NCBI GenBank assembly: GCA_039720395.1
Contig: CM077824.1
Span: forward strand, 28,520,586-28,584,585
Length of the DNA stretch: 64,000 nucleotides
DNA from: Liquidambar formosana
Lineage: Eukaryota > Streptophyta > Magnoliopsida > Saxifragales > Altingiaceae
Reading direction: 5' to 3'
Part shown: positions 12,640 through 25,212 of the stretch, one piece after another
How positions within the stretch are numbered: the stretch's first letter is position 1
How the letters are laid out: each line of letters opens with the position of its first letter
Notes under the pieces: generated by a model
Told to the model about the DNA's origin: nothing
What the model saw: the letters and a program-made list of their open reading frames with translations, nothing else
Database searches by the model: none
Position numbers and translations under genes: made by a program

Positions 12640-13560
12640 GTGATATCACTGGCCGACTAGAAGTGTCAGTAGTGAAGTATCAACATCTAGCCATTATCCA
12701 ACCAAAAGTGTCAGATGGTGATGCCACTGTCTGACCAAAAGTGCCAACAGTGAAGCATCAACTTTAGCCATTATCCAACCCCTGTGCGAAGATTAATGAC
12801 GTCGCCATATGGCCCAAAACCTACCACGAAGAATCTTTAGGTAAAGGTGCACCAAGACGTACAAACAACTATGTATTTGGACTAAAGGTACCCTACTTAT
12901 CTAAATATGAGTCCATTGTCCAACCCCCATTCCAAGAAAATAATACTGTCACATGGCCCAAAGCTTACCACAAAGAACTTTTAGGTAAAAGTGGGCCAAG
13001 ACGTACAGGACAGCTACGTACTTGGACAAAGGGCACCCCACCTACCTAAGATAAGTCTTAGATTTTGAGGCATGTCAGAACATACGAACAGTTATGTTTC
13101 TAAGCACGGGGCGCCAAACTAGTATTAGACTCTCAAGTACGCTAGAACGTACGAACAGCTACATGCTTGGAATAAAGGCATCTGATATATTTTCAAATTT
13201 AAGGATGCGTGGGATGCACAACAACTGCTTACCCAGACTCAAGGCATCCCAATTATCTATATAACACTTTCAAACTTAACCCCGGTTCGATTTCACCTAA
13301 CCCTATCAAGTCCGGAATCACTGAAATCCATTAATTTCACTCTGTACAGTAATCGATGCGCCGTTTTCATAAACAATCTGCGTATTCATACCTTAGAACA
13401 CTCAAATTACTCTAAGAACATTTTCAAACTCAACTCCTGGTCTAATTTCACCTAATCGCAGGTCAGGTCTGGAATCACTAGAAACCATCAATTCACTCCA
13501 TAGAGTAATTAGTGCACCGTTTTTAGAAACGGGCTACATTTTCACACTCAAAGCACCCAA
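12640..13560. repeat. Degenerate repeat block, right arm in inverted orientation
   Basis: Read on the minus strand this matches 10250-11400. Examples are AATCGATGCGCCGTTTT at about 13352 against the 10490 block, and CATGTCAGAACATACGAACAG at about 13072 against the 11000 block. Internal units repeat twice or more. No coding capacity. Confidence 0.6.
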
Positions 13561-14533
13561 ATTACTTTTGTAACACCTCCAAGCTCCTCCTCTGAGTCTT
13601 CTTGAACCCTTGCACAATTTTTGCCAAATTTTGACTCTCTGACCCAAATTCCCAACACCGAGTCCTGTCCCTATGTGGACTTGAGTCCACTTTTTCAATA
13701 TTCAAAGCTTTTCTATCGTTTGAAATCCCATTAAAATTCCATTCCATCCATTTTCAGCTTCACATACATACCTCTTGCATTTTCACTTGAGATTTGTGAA
13801 GGAGAAATAATATTCACTAAATTTCAGCCTGTTTAAGGCACCCTGCGAAGGGGAAACTTAGTGATGATTATCTTTCCCTATCATTTGTATTGCATATCAT
13901 CTCATACATATAAGGTGCACGCATAAACCCTCCACTTTACTTTTCCGTAGTATAGCTTTACTCTTAAACTTTCCAAATCCTTACCAAATATCATTAATAA
14001 TTTAAATTGAACAAGTACATCAAAATAACACAAGCACAGGAAATGAACTTCACCTTAGTTGCTAAGTTTTGAAGCCCAACCTTGTCTTGAGTTGTTCATC
14101 CAAATGGTCCTTCAGCTATATCTCTCTAACCTCTTTTCTCTATTCTTTCTTTTTCTCTTTCTAACCCCTAGATAATGCATGAAAATAGACTATTTGTATC
14201 ATTTAATTCACAGCTGAATCATCCTCAAGTGTTATTATATGAAGACACCTCAAGCTATTATGCAAAAAGTTGATTCTAATTTTGCCTAATCTATCACTTG
14301 GGTTGCCACCATCAACATGGGGCAGCCACATAGCTTCATTTCTTAATATTGATTATTGATTATTCTTATGTAAACATTGGTTATCTCTTCATAATCTTTT
14401 CAAGTAATCATCCTCCTAAAATGACAATTTTATTTATAATCTTAGTAATAAACTACCATTATAGTAATTATATATATATCAATAGTAATGATATCATTAA
14501 TAATAATATATATTTTACCCTTTAATATATATA

Positions 14534-14569
<36 letters not shown>

Positions 14570-14927
14570 ACTCACAGTGACGGGGAGTGTACACAAAGCC
14601 TAGGTTTGGGTTCAAGATATTCAGATAGCATATAGCAATGCCATAGGCTTGTAACAACAAATGATAAGCAATTTTTGGGTCTCTTCCACAAGAGGTAACT
14701 CTAGATCCATATTTGGACTGCTATGTTTATTAGTTATAGGATATTTACACTCACAAAAAGGTGAAGACTATCAAAATAAATATTGTTGTACAATCGAGCT
14801 TTAGGAAGTTTGGTTCATTCAAATGCCTTGGAGGTGAATCTAAAGGTTTTTTTGGATCCATAGGTTATAAGCTACAAGAGTCTCATTGTGTATTGTTTGA
14901 GTCTTCTTTATTGTACTTGTCACTTGA
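13561..14927. other. No gene recognised
   Basis: Ordinary AT-rich intergenic sequence with a (TA)n tract at about 14536-14566. A short ORF at 14761-14994 was considered and not accepted. Confidence 0.5.
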
Positions 14928-15385
14928 TGCAATGAAAAATACGCGGTCAAGACGGAGTTCATTAAAAACAATTAAGCGTCCACCAATCTGTTGATTGTCA
15001 CAAGAACGATGCCAGATAGTAGGCAACCACGATCGATATTCACTCAAGAACATAAAAGCAAGAAAATAAATGAGAAACTCCTTCTCTCAAAATTATTAAT
15101 CTCATAAAATAATCAACTCTAAACTGTTTGCCATAAAGCTTACATCCCTTTATATAGAAAACAAGTCCTACGAAATAAGAAAACCTAATTCTACTAGAAC
15201 AAGTAAATATTAACTATCTAGGAAACTAATTAAATTAAAAGCAATAATTAAATAACAATAATTAAGACTCCTAAAATAGCTAAATAAACTATAATCCCGA
15301 TTCAACAGTAAGATAAGGCGTTCAACAGCCTGTGGTACATATGCATATTCAAATTATGCATACGCCTAAAAGGATTATATGTACT
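14928..15385 (-). repeat. 3' LTR of the minus-strand non-autonomous element
   Basis: It shares, in order, the blocks GCGTCCACCAATCTGTTGAT, TTATTAAT and CATCCCTTTATATA, ending ATTATATGTAC, with the copy at 16435-16878. The outermost bases at 15381-15385 differ from the partner LTR, so one terminus has mutated. Confidence 0.8.
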
Positions 15386-15928
15386 CCCTGTTTAGAGAGA
15401 ATTCGCCTTCGAATTCGCAACCTCATTCTCGAAACTATCTTCATGATAAGGAACCAAGTGCTTAACGTCGAACAAACTATGAGTACGATTACTACCACCA
15501 TACTTGCAGCTTCTGATATCGAGGATAGAGTGCTTAATCCGCAATGGTTCGGTTATACAAAAGTGATCAGTTCTACACGTTGCATCATTCTTCCTATTCT
15601 CTCCTGTTTGGAAAGAGTTCGTCCCCGAACTGTGCAGGTAGGCTTCACAAAAGTATTGATGTCAACCACTTCATTTAAATAAATACTTTAACAACTTTCT
15701 TTGTTTCAATTGCCTCTTAACAAAAAAAATTTTCTCTGCACCACTCATCTCATTCAAAATTTTCAGCAATAAAGCATTAACAACACTAACAAATATTGTC
15801 AACTCCAATAAAATCATAATGCTTCAACTCTTTAATAACAAAAACTTCATCCTCTTGAAAATCACCAAGTAGTTTAATACGACAACAAAAATTATTGCTT
15901 GAACAATTTTTATTATGTGTTTCAAAGG

Positions 15929-16126
15929 TTATAGCCTCCTCTTGCCTTCTAAATTTTCAATAATATTTGGCTCAATCTCACCATCATCATATTCATCAAA
16001 AATAGGCAGAGAATTAAAATCCACTAAATTTTCAACTTCATCATCACTAAAATTATTAATAGAATTTTTCCACAAATTCAAAATTCTTACCTCCTTCAAC
16101 TTCATCAAAGTCTTCATGTTCCACAA
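15929..16126 (-). pseudogene. Small acidic ORF in the non-autonomous element
   Basis: A 65-residue frame rich in Asp/Glu with the motif PIFDEYDD. Similar acidic DEY-containing stretches occur near the gag-pol ends of some plant Ty3/gypsy elements, so this may be a leftover of the parent element. No domain can be assigned and translation is not supported. Confidence 0.3.
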
Positions 16127-16419
16127 AAACTGAGTTTAAAGGTTGATTTATACAAACCTTCATTGCATCAAGTTTTTCTCTTACCACATCAAGCTATTAT
16201 GCAAGTTGTGCATATTCATCATCCTCCACAAAATGCAGATATAGGGAATAAAATCCACGTTACTTCCTTACTACAAACATAGTAATTTGGGCTCTCAATG
16301 CGTTTATATCTTGTTGCATTTGGGCCTTGTCCTCGTGATTACACGTCCTCCAGATTGGCTTCACGGCTTCTGGCATGTCCTCCTCCTTGTCTTGGCATAA
16401 CGACAAGACCAAATTGGAA

Positions 16420-16430
16420 TCTGATACCAA
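16420..16430 (-). promoter_or_regulatory. Primer binding site for tRNA-iMet
   Basis: On the minus strand it reads TTGGTATCAGA, complementary to the 3' end of plant initiator tRNA-Met. It lies a few bases inside the LTR that ends at 16435, the expected place for a minus-strand element. Confidence 0.85.
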
Positions 16431-16434
16431 CTAA

Positions 16435-16878
16435 TGCAGCGAAAAATACGCAATTGAGACGAAAACTCACCAAAAACAATCAAGCGTCCACCAATCTGTT
16501 GATTGTCACAAGAATAATACCAAATAGTAGGCAATTACAATCGATATTCACCCAAGAACACAAAAACAGGAATATAAAGGAGAAACTCTTTCTCTTGATA
16601 TTATTAATATCAGAAAATAATCAACTCTAAACTGTTTGCTATAAGACTAACATCCCTTTATATAAAGAACAAGTCCTACAGAAATAAAAGAACCTAGTTC
16701 TACTAGAACAAGCAAATATTAACTCTATGGGAAACTAAGCAATAATTAAATAACAATAATTAAGATTCCTAAAATAGCTAAATAAACTAGAATCCCAATT
16801 TAGCAACAAGATGTCTGACAACCCATGGTGCGTATGCATATTCAAATTATGCGTACGCCTAAAAGGATTATACGTACA
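16435..16878 (-). repeat. 5' LTR of the minus-strand non-autonomous element
   Basis: On the minus strand it starts TGTACGTATAATCC and ends GCTGCA. It is paired with 14928-15385, and a more diverged relative lies at 38042-38477. Confidence 0.8.
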
Positions 16879-18486
16879 CCGATGCAATCTGCAACATCGC
16901 CTAGTTTAGGTTTCCACATAAAAATTATTGTGTTAATCAGTTGCATGTGAATGCTTGTTATCAGTATTAATACAACACGGATACCACAATGGTACTACAA
17001 GAAAATGGACCTTTAGTGACGGTCCGAGACCGTCGCTTAAAAATAAAAAAAACATTACTAAATGTTCATAGCGACAATCATAGTAGCCATCACGGACCAT
17101 TGCTAAAGGGGGGGTCGTTAGAAGTTTAGCGACGGCCAACAAGTGTCGCTACGTGAAATTTCCCTCCATTTTCGATTGTCACCAGTCACCTTTTAATGAC
17201 GAGCATTTTTTTTTAGCAACGCTCAGTACCCGTCGCTAGTTACTTCTATATCAAAAAATTTGGAGGGAAACATTTTTAGCGAGGGTCGTTGACCATCGCT
17301 AAATCATTTTTCCCACCAAAAAGCTAGTTGAAAAATGATTTAGAAGCAATCGGTGACCGTCACTAAATCATTTTTCCCACCAAAAAAAAAAAAAAAGGTT
17401 GAAAAATGATTTATCGACAGTCAGTGACCGTTGCTAAATCATTGTTAGCAAGGGTTATTAACTGTTGTTTGTTCACTTAATTTGTATACATATCAAGCAT
17501 CAAAACTATATCATGTGGCAAGCATCCCCCAATTTGCATAATTGGTAAAATCTCACATTCAATCATCCATATATAAACATCGAAAACATGCATGGAATCT
17601 ATCTAACATAAAAATGTACTTAGTTACATTCTCAACTAAAACCCAACCAACCATTGTCAAACAAATCTCAAACACTTTTCATATTCCATGCCAAAACACC
17701 AAGTGAAATTCAAGAAATTATCCAAATCATTAATTCACTCCCAAAATACCAAAAAAAAAAAATGTGAGATTCTATAATTCAATATTCACTCCTCAAAAGA
17801 GACTAAGGCATAAAAGGTAAAAGCTATGCCCAGAGGTCCATGTAGCAAGCATCCCATTCTTAGGCCTGCAAAAAAAAGGGGGTGGGGTTGGAAAACGGAT
17901 ACAAAAATTAGAAAACTAATCTCACAACCAATAGACAATCAATAACAAAATTATGCTTCATTTTGGTTGCAAAGTACACCAACAAAACTAAATGAATAAA
18001 CAAGAAAGTCATTAACAAACATAATTTCACTCTTGACTAGCTATGATTGAACTAAGAACGAACAAGTCAATAACAAACATAATTCTTTTGAAAACCTTTT
18101 TTAGAAAATCCGGCATAGTCTCGTCTGTAAATAGACATACCAAGTTATCGACTATTCAAAAAACCTGTAAAAAAACACATTTATAATCATTTCCAACCCA
18201 TCCACACTACATTTATAATAAACATATGCCTAAGCTTCAATACTACAAGTCATTAACAAACATACCAAGTTATCTACAATAATTTATAGAATCTTCGAGG
18301 GTTTCTAATTTTGACAGTGATGTATAGAAAGTGAAGTCGATGTCAATCTCTAATGTGTTTTTATGGTTTTACTGCTATATATATAAGCTTCAGTCTCTAT
18401 ATCTTTATATATAGCTAGGGAGTTTCCTAACTTACGTGGCATCTCCACAGCTCCACCAGTTTTAGTTGACTTTTTGTCTAGGCATG

Positions 18487-18535
<49 letters not shown>

Positions 18536-18901
18536 GCTTGTCCATAGTGAAATGATGTATATACTAGTGGTCATGCTACAGAGGCTCCCAAAGATGATAA
18601 TTTGTGAGAATGAACACTTTAAATAAAATAAGGATTTGCCAGTAATCTACAGGTCTGTAAAGGAGCTAGCTAATGTAATTAAAATTAAAACTAATGTCTT
18701 TATTGAGTCAAGAGTAGGGCTAAGTAAAATATTCAATAGGACTTTCAAAAAGATCAACATGATTTGTAGTCATAGTCTAAAAGAAAATTCCATAAGATAT
18801 TAGAAATAAACTATTCTGGGAAACATTCCCAAACACAAAGAAATTGCATGAATTGAAAAACAAAGACCAATTCACATATAAGGGAGAGGAAGTAAACAAA
18901 C

Positions 18902-21900
18902 CTGTCTTCTTTTTGGCTAAAGGAGGTTGTACTATGACATGCATTGTAATAACTCCACCGAGAAGGTCGCCAAAGAGTATTCTGGATTCAGCAAGAGTCT
19001 TGCTATTCTCCAAAAACTTACCAGCATGAATAAGTTTCATATCATTTACCGACTTAGGTATGACTGTTTTCTCTGTAGTTGCAAAGGCACCATTACAAAA
19101 TTAGATAAGGGTATAGCACTGAAATATATCAAGAAGCAATTCACATAATACACTTTATACACACATGCCAATATACGTATGCATGTACATGTATATAAGT
19201 CCAAATAATACTTGGGAACATGAATTATACAAGTCCAAATAATACTTGGGAACATGAATTTTGATATGCCATAACAGTTCATCTATGGCCACGCCTTTTG
19301 CCATATGTTCTTGTGACACTAATTCTCAGGATCAATCACCACAATACACAACATAACAAGATTTATGTGGTGTCAAAATCTGCAGGCAGTCAAAGAAATA
19401 TAGGTAGCAATATGTTCCAAAGGAGACCCTTACTGCAGACCGTCAAAGAAATATAGATAGCAATCATATTTTGGTCAGATTCTACAAAAGCAAGAATTGC
19501 TAACATAGTTAAAACAATAATTTGATTTTTTGAATCACAGAACATAAATCTAATTAAGAGGTAAGACAAGAATGCACATAAATTATTAAACTAGTCAAAG
19601 AAAAAAACAAAACCTGGTTGTAGTAATCTTATTCCAAGTGAGACTTCTAGAAAACCTTATTGAGACTCCAATTACTATATTCCAAGTGAGACTACTCAAA
19701 AACCTTATTGAGACTTAAATATTTTTCTTCTTCTTTTTCTTCTTCTTCTACTCTTTCTTCTTTGTTTTAATTTACAACACTACTGTATAGTCTTTTTAGC
19801 CACTACTAACCCTTTCTTTAGGCTCAATTTTAATCCTAAAACCCTTAATTTTCACCATAAAACCTAATCCTACCTCTCTATACAATTTAACCTTGAAAAC
19901 CCTAAAGATTTCCATTCTGTCCAAAAATTATAGCAAGCTTTTTCTTTTGATTTCTTATCATATTCTTCAATAAACCATCAGTAGTCCATCACCAATCCTT
20001 GTTCCAACTACAAACCTTACTACCACCATTCATTACACAAACCCTAAAAAAACAAGATTCTAGCCCACTTACACTTAATTGGAAGCAACATTATTCTCCA
20101 CTTTGAGGGCCGTCCTACATCAATGACACTAATTGACATGACACCCGTATACAACAATAATTTGAACACTCAAATCAACAACAAAAGAAAAGCAAAAAAC
20201 AAAAGGTACATGGAAGATGTTATCAGTTATTAACTTATTACTTTCTTCATCATTTTACTTTAATAATTCTACCACATGTGCACATACACCTTGAACAAAT
20301 ATTGATATATATAAATTTATTTGGTCAATGATTAAATTCACAACCCCCTGCCCACACACACATACACAAATGACCATGTGCTTATCCATTTGTGTCCAAC
20401 TATGTGTCCATGGTGAGTGACACTCATGTTTGTGTTCTCATATAATATAATATTAATCCCCAATGGAATTGCACAACCAAAAGTTCTACAGTAGAGAAAT
20501 GGAAATAAATTAAATAAAGTAGGGTATGTATTTAAAGGAGAATTAACTAATCAGTGGAGTAGATGACCAAGACACAGATTTATTCCTTTTTCTGAAACTA
20601 TGATCTGAATAACTTTCAATTAAAATCAATGGAACATGATAAAAGGTTGGTACCGAAAGCAAGTGGTAATGGTACCTTTTCAATAGTCTTTTCACAAGTT
20701 GCTTAGAATGAAGGAAAATATTCAGTTACCAGGTAAAGCGGCATGGGCCACTTTTTCCCCATCAAGATGGCTATTTGCAATTGTCAAGCTATGCAAGATA
20801 AAATATTGATTTGCTTAGTAGGAGTTGACCTCTTCCAAATAGATGTTGTGTTTGTAGACATGAGGCACAGTGAGTGATGGGCTCTACAACTTCACAAGTC
20901 GTTACAAGAACACTCCACTTTGGTGCACTTTTCCACCTAGGGTAACCAACAGTGAGGCTAAAATGGCCATTTAAGGGTATGATTTTAGGGCATTTATTGC
21001 CATCTAGGTTAATTTATGAAGAAGTGCTTAAGTTCATAAATAACCCAAGGCATGAGCATTACAACCCAAGCTCCAAGTAAAATGAAGAAAACATTACAGA
21101 ATAGATACCAAAACAAAACATAACAATAAATTTACTGTCAATTTTATAATTCCAGAATAATATGGTCATATGAAGCTGCATGTAGATTGTAGAGCAGGCC
21201 AGCCCAACACAGACCTGACCAAATCAGAACAAAGACGTGCAAAAGATTTGACAGGCCAGGGAGGATGCAGGCCTGAGTTTGAGCCCAATGTTGACTTTAG
21301 TCTCAAATAAAAAAGTACAACTTATGGGAGATATCTTGAACAGGTATACTTCTCTAGCATAGAAGTTGAAACTAATTCATAATAATTCTTTTGCAAATCT
21401 GTTCACATTAACCAAATAGAAAAATGGAAGAATGAATTGAAAAACTATAAAAATAATTGTGTAAAACTTTGGGATTGGAGTAGAATTGTACGTTACGAGG
21501 AGGAATGCCCAGCAATGTGCCCAACTCATCAAAGCTATGCCAGAGGTATAGTTAGGAGGAACTATGAATATTAGTAAACAGGTCATAATGAAGGGAAAAG
21601 AAAACAAGTAAAGAGACAGAATCATTTCTCCAACCTTATATTTGTGTAAAGTTTGCTCGCACTCAAAAGATTATGCTCAATCATAGCACGATCCAGAACA
21701 GTAAAATTGTCTGGTAAAAGATAGTTTTGTTTCCTATGGCTGGTGAGAATAGATAGTTTTGTTTCCTATTTTATTAAAAAAAAAAAAAAATCCCAGAATA
21801 CAGTTAATAAGGCATTCATGATCCAAAAATCAGACCTATATTTCCATTCATGGTCCACAAATCATAAGAGTAAAACCTTATGCTCCAAATAACCCCTCCA

Positions 21901-22683
21901 AATAATTTCTGACTAGTGTGCACACTACAAAGTTTCCACTGCCCTTTTTTCTTCCACATTTATTTAATTCCAGTCCTAATCTTTTTATTTAAATGCTCAT
22001 TATTGAATCACTATTACGAGAAAAATTTTAATACTACAACAATCTCACCAAGATAAGCTAGAGATAGCAAAAAACAAAAAACACAAAAAAACAAAAAACA
22101 AAAACTATTGCCTAACCTATAGTTTCTACCCATGCAGGAAACTGAGGCTTTATTCAACCCAACACTAATCTAATGCTAATAGCAATGACAAAACACTACA
22201 TATTCAATTAAGTCAGATAATATCTTATATTAAATATTAATTATTAATCAAAAGGTAGAGAAACAGAGAATAAAAGAAGAGGGACTCAATGCAAAGAAAG
22301 ACTTTTATATACATCTCACAAGTCACCCTCAAACCGAACTCAATTTAATGAGTTTAAGCACTAACATTCAACCCCAATGATCAAATTGTTCTGTGTAAAG
22401 TTTAAAATCAATAAAATTAAATAAAAAATGTCTAAATGCACAACAGCAAATGGATAACCTTGAGGCCACTCAGCAACTAGCCGTTGCTTAAGGTTCGCAA
22501 CAGTCGTAGACGAAGCGTAAGTACTATGACCTATATCTGTTACATTGGAAAGACGTAAGAAATTAAAACTATTTTACAAGCAATCAAAAATTAAATTGAA
22601 TCAGGCTATCAATCCCATGAGAAAATAAAATTCTAGGGTTCATTTTAACCAAACTGACCTGAAAGACACGACTGGCCCAACAT
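18902..22683 (-). CDS. Membrane-anchored ubiquitin-fold (MUB)-like gene, partial or altered
   Basis: MUB proteins carry a ubiquitin fold and are lipid-anchored at the plasma membrane, where they dock E2 enzymes. Two exons are clear: 22459-22536 (starts [20 protein letters not shown], ends in AEWPQ) and 18902-19072 (with [18 protein letters not shown] and [13 protein letters not shown]). Both have canonical splice sites and matching phase across the 3386-bp intron 19073-22458. Upstream, 22659-22683 offers an ATG plus eight codons in phase, through intron 22537-22658, but these replace the usual first beta strand. No CaaX-coding exon was found; a phase-compatible exon at 17786-17865 ends without one. 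It could be an altered gene, a captured fragment or a pseudogene. Confidence 0.65.
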
Positions 22684-22804
22684 CCTCGCTGCTGAAGAGA
22701 AAGAACATAGGCCTTCATTTGTCTAATTTGTTTGCTTTTCATCTCTAAAATATGGGTTAACAACCTCTCTAATTTGTTTACCAGTCGTCGCTCGCCAGAG
22801 ATCA

Positions 22805-23140
22805 TGGCTGTGGACTTGGGAGGCTTGACAGCGAGTGGAGTGATGAATCCGGCGGGAGGACTTGGGAGGCTTGACGGCGAGTGGAGTGCGGCGAGTGGAG
22901 TAAGGGTTTGTGGACTTGGGAGGCTTGACAGAGAGAGGGTTTGTGGAGGGGAAAGACGGGGTGGATTGTGAGAGTGGGAAGGAGAAAGCAGAGAAAGGGT
23001 TTGAGGGTTTGTGGGAGTGGGAGTGGGAGGGAGAAGAGGGGAAGGTTTTGCAGGAGTGGGAAGGGGTAAGTTGATTTTGGGGATGGGTTGGGTGGTTGAG
23101 ATGGGTTTTGGGGATTGGTTTTAGATCAGGGCCGTCCATT
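22805..23140 (-). promoter_or_regulatory. GC-richer presumed 5' region of the MUB-like gene
   Basis: This is a GC-rich island in AT-rich surroundings, upstream of the MUB exons. It contains three tandem units starting GGACTTGGGAGGCTTGAC at 22812, 22858 and 22912. A transcript reading leftwards would have a CT-rich leader here. The open frame on the minus strand is low-complexity (Pro, Ser, Lys, His) and I do not call it a gene. Confidence 0.35.
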
Positions 23141-23254
23141 TGCTTGCATTGTTTGTTTGTTTGTTTGTTTTTTGTTTTTTTTTACCGTTCTAATTTCCTG
23201 TTCTTATAAACATTAAAACTTTACTAAATCAGTTTAACGAGGGTCAATGAGGCC

Positions 23255-25212
23255 CTAAGAAGCACGGACACAGACATGGGATACAGTTGTGACACAACAC
23301 GGACACCTTGACACGTCAACTTTTGAAAAACTTAGGACACGGCACGCTAAGGATACGACAATAAATAAATAAATAAATATTTTATATATAAATAAAAAAT
23401 AATTATTATATATTTATAATTATATATGTATATAATGGTAATTGTATATTTATAACTACATATGTATATTTATAATTATATACTAGTTATAGCACACGTG
23501 CGTTACACGCGAACAATTTTAAATAATATTAATTAAGAAAGACATACAAATATAATTATGCTAATGAAAATTTTAAAAATATGAAATCATCCACATCACT
23601 ATAAAAACATTCACATTGAAGATTATATCCTACACTTGATAATAGTTATGCTAAAAACCAACAACAACACGTTTAGTATAGGGATTTTACGTATACTGTA
23701 AATTCCCTATACTAACAAAAAGAAAAAAATAAATTAACAATAATAAAAGGAAAAAGATTTGAAGACAACCTCGAAAAATTTTAAGTTTTTATTTTGGTAT
23801 AGGTATATGATTTAAACTTTAATTGGATTTGCCAGCTGAAGATTTTCTTGCTTTGACACGACTATGTTTTGTTTGTTTGAAAATCGTCATTAATGATTTC
23901 TTATAATTAAGAACATTACTTGAAGAAGTGAGAAAAAAAAGAAACTAAAAAAGGTGGTGCTGAGAGAAGATAAAGAAAAGAGAAGTCAGAGGATGTTGGG
24001 ACTTGATTGGGAGCCGTAGGGTTTGAAAGGCAATATCGGATTAAGGGCAAATAGTATTTAAAATTTAAAATAAGGGTGTAATAGTTAATCAAAGTTTTAT
24101 TTATTTATTTATTTATTATACGAATTACAGTTTCTTTAAAATTCCTATCTGGGTTTTCTTTATTTATTATACAAATTATAGTTTCTTTAGAATTCTTATT
24201 TAGATATATATTTTATATTCCTATATTTCCTATATATGCAGAAGGGTAGTTGCGTATTTAAAAATTAAAATAAGATTATATTAGTCAATCAAAAGTTTTT
24301 CTCACATTCATCTTTTTATAAGTAGTATAGATGTATAGAATTGTATATGTATATATATGTATGGAGTAATTATTTTAAAAAATGCGTTCGATACTTAAGA
24401 GTTTTGATTTTTTTGGATTCCATCATAAGGGGCATACACCCCATGTACAAAATCATTGTTCTATAAAAGCATAACACCTTTAATTTTTGGGGGAAATTAC
24501 CGGTTGATTCTATGTTTCCATGGAATTGCCCCAAAAGAATTACCTTAACAAACTGACTACTAACTTTATTATAAACTACTGGAAACAAAGACAAGTTGAT
24601 AGTCAAAACATCCTTATGGGGCAATTCCATGGAAACGTGGAATCAATCGGTAATTCCCCCTAATTTTTTCATAGACTAACCGATTAGAATTGAGGGAAAC
24701 CATGGTTTCAAAAAGCACTTTACAGCTGTGGGAAGTGGGACAGTGGGAGATATGATAAGAAGGCCGGGCATCACACTTTAGTACCTCACACTCTTCTCCA
24801 AGCTCCAAGCACCGAGAAAAGCAAGGAAAGATGAAAGCAATGGAGAGAGAATCGGAGGCTTACACTGACGCGCCGACGATTTGCAGAGATGTTTTGTCCA
24901 CCTCTGGCAGCTGTGATGCAACAATTTCTCTCTTTTTCTTTTTCTTTTTTTTTTTTAGTTGATTTTACCGGCATACTGTGGATGTCCACTTCTGGTGATG
25001 ATGATGCCTTGTTGTTACTTCTCATACCATGTCCGCAAAATGTTTGAGTCGTATCTTGCCGGTGTCAGAGTTGTGTCCAATTTTTTTTTTTTTTTAATTT
25101 TTATTTTTCGGACACTTTGGAACCGTATCCGAAACATGTCGGAGGCATATCCATGTCCGACACTTGTTAGACACAACCACGGCACTATTTTAGGCGTGTC
25201 CGTGCTTCCTAG
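23255..25212. mobile_element. hAT-like non-autonomous element with GGACAC-rich termini
   Basis: The terminal inverted repeats CTAAGAAGCACGGACAC (left) and CTAGGAAGCACGGACAC (right, inverted) differ at one position. Both ends are flanked by the 8-bp direct repeat ATGAGGCC (23247-23254 and 25213-25220). An 8-bp duplication points to the hAT superfamily. The ends carry repeated GGACAC/GTGTCC words (23265-23350, 25030-25205). No transposase ORF. A different MITE-like element sits inside at 23479-24329. Confidence 0.75.
23479..24329. mobile_element. MITE-like element, TATACTA family, copy 1
   Basis: Ends TATACTAGTTATA and, inverted, TATACTACTTATA. The left side continues GCACACGTGCGTTACACG and the right side ends CTCACATTCATCTTTTTATA. 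The last 200 bp closely match 40700-40891, and the left 40 bp match 39455-39490. No protein coding. The target duplication could not be fixed. Confidence 0.6.

Larger units (their letters stand above)
14928..16878 (-). mobile_element. Short non-autonomous LTR retrotransposon (LARD/TRIM-like)
   Basis: Two direct repeats of about 450 bp, 14928-15385 and 16435-16878, flank about 1.05 kb. On the minus strand the right copy is the 5' LTR. A PBS complementary to the 3' end of initiator tRNA-Met follows at 16420-16430, and a purine tract (AAACAGGGAG) precedes the 3' LTR near 15385-15394. The interior encodes no enzyme. A clear target duplication was not found. Size and content fit a deletion derivative mobilised in trans. 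Confidence 0.8.

Noticed and set aside
14761..14994. Open frame ending GFFGSIGYKL, faintly like a jacalin-type lectin end
   Set aside because: Only one short motif fits, and there is no upstream domain or splice structure.
22723..23139. 138-codon minus-strand frame
   Set aside because: Low-complexity Ser/Pro/Lys sequence caused by tandem repeats in a GC-rich presumed leader region.
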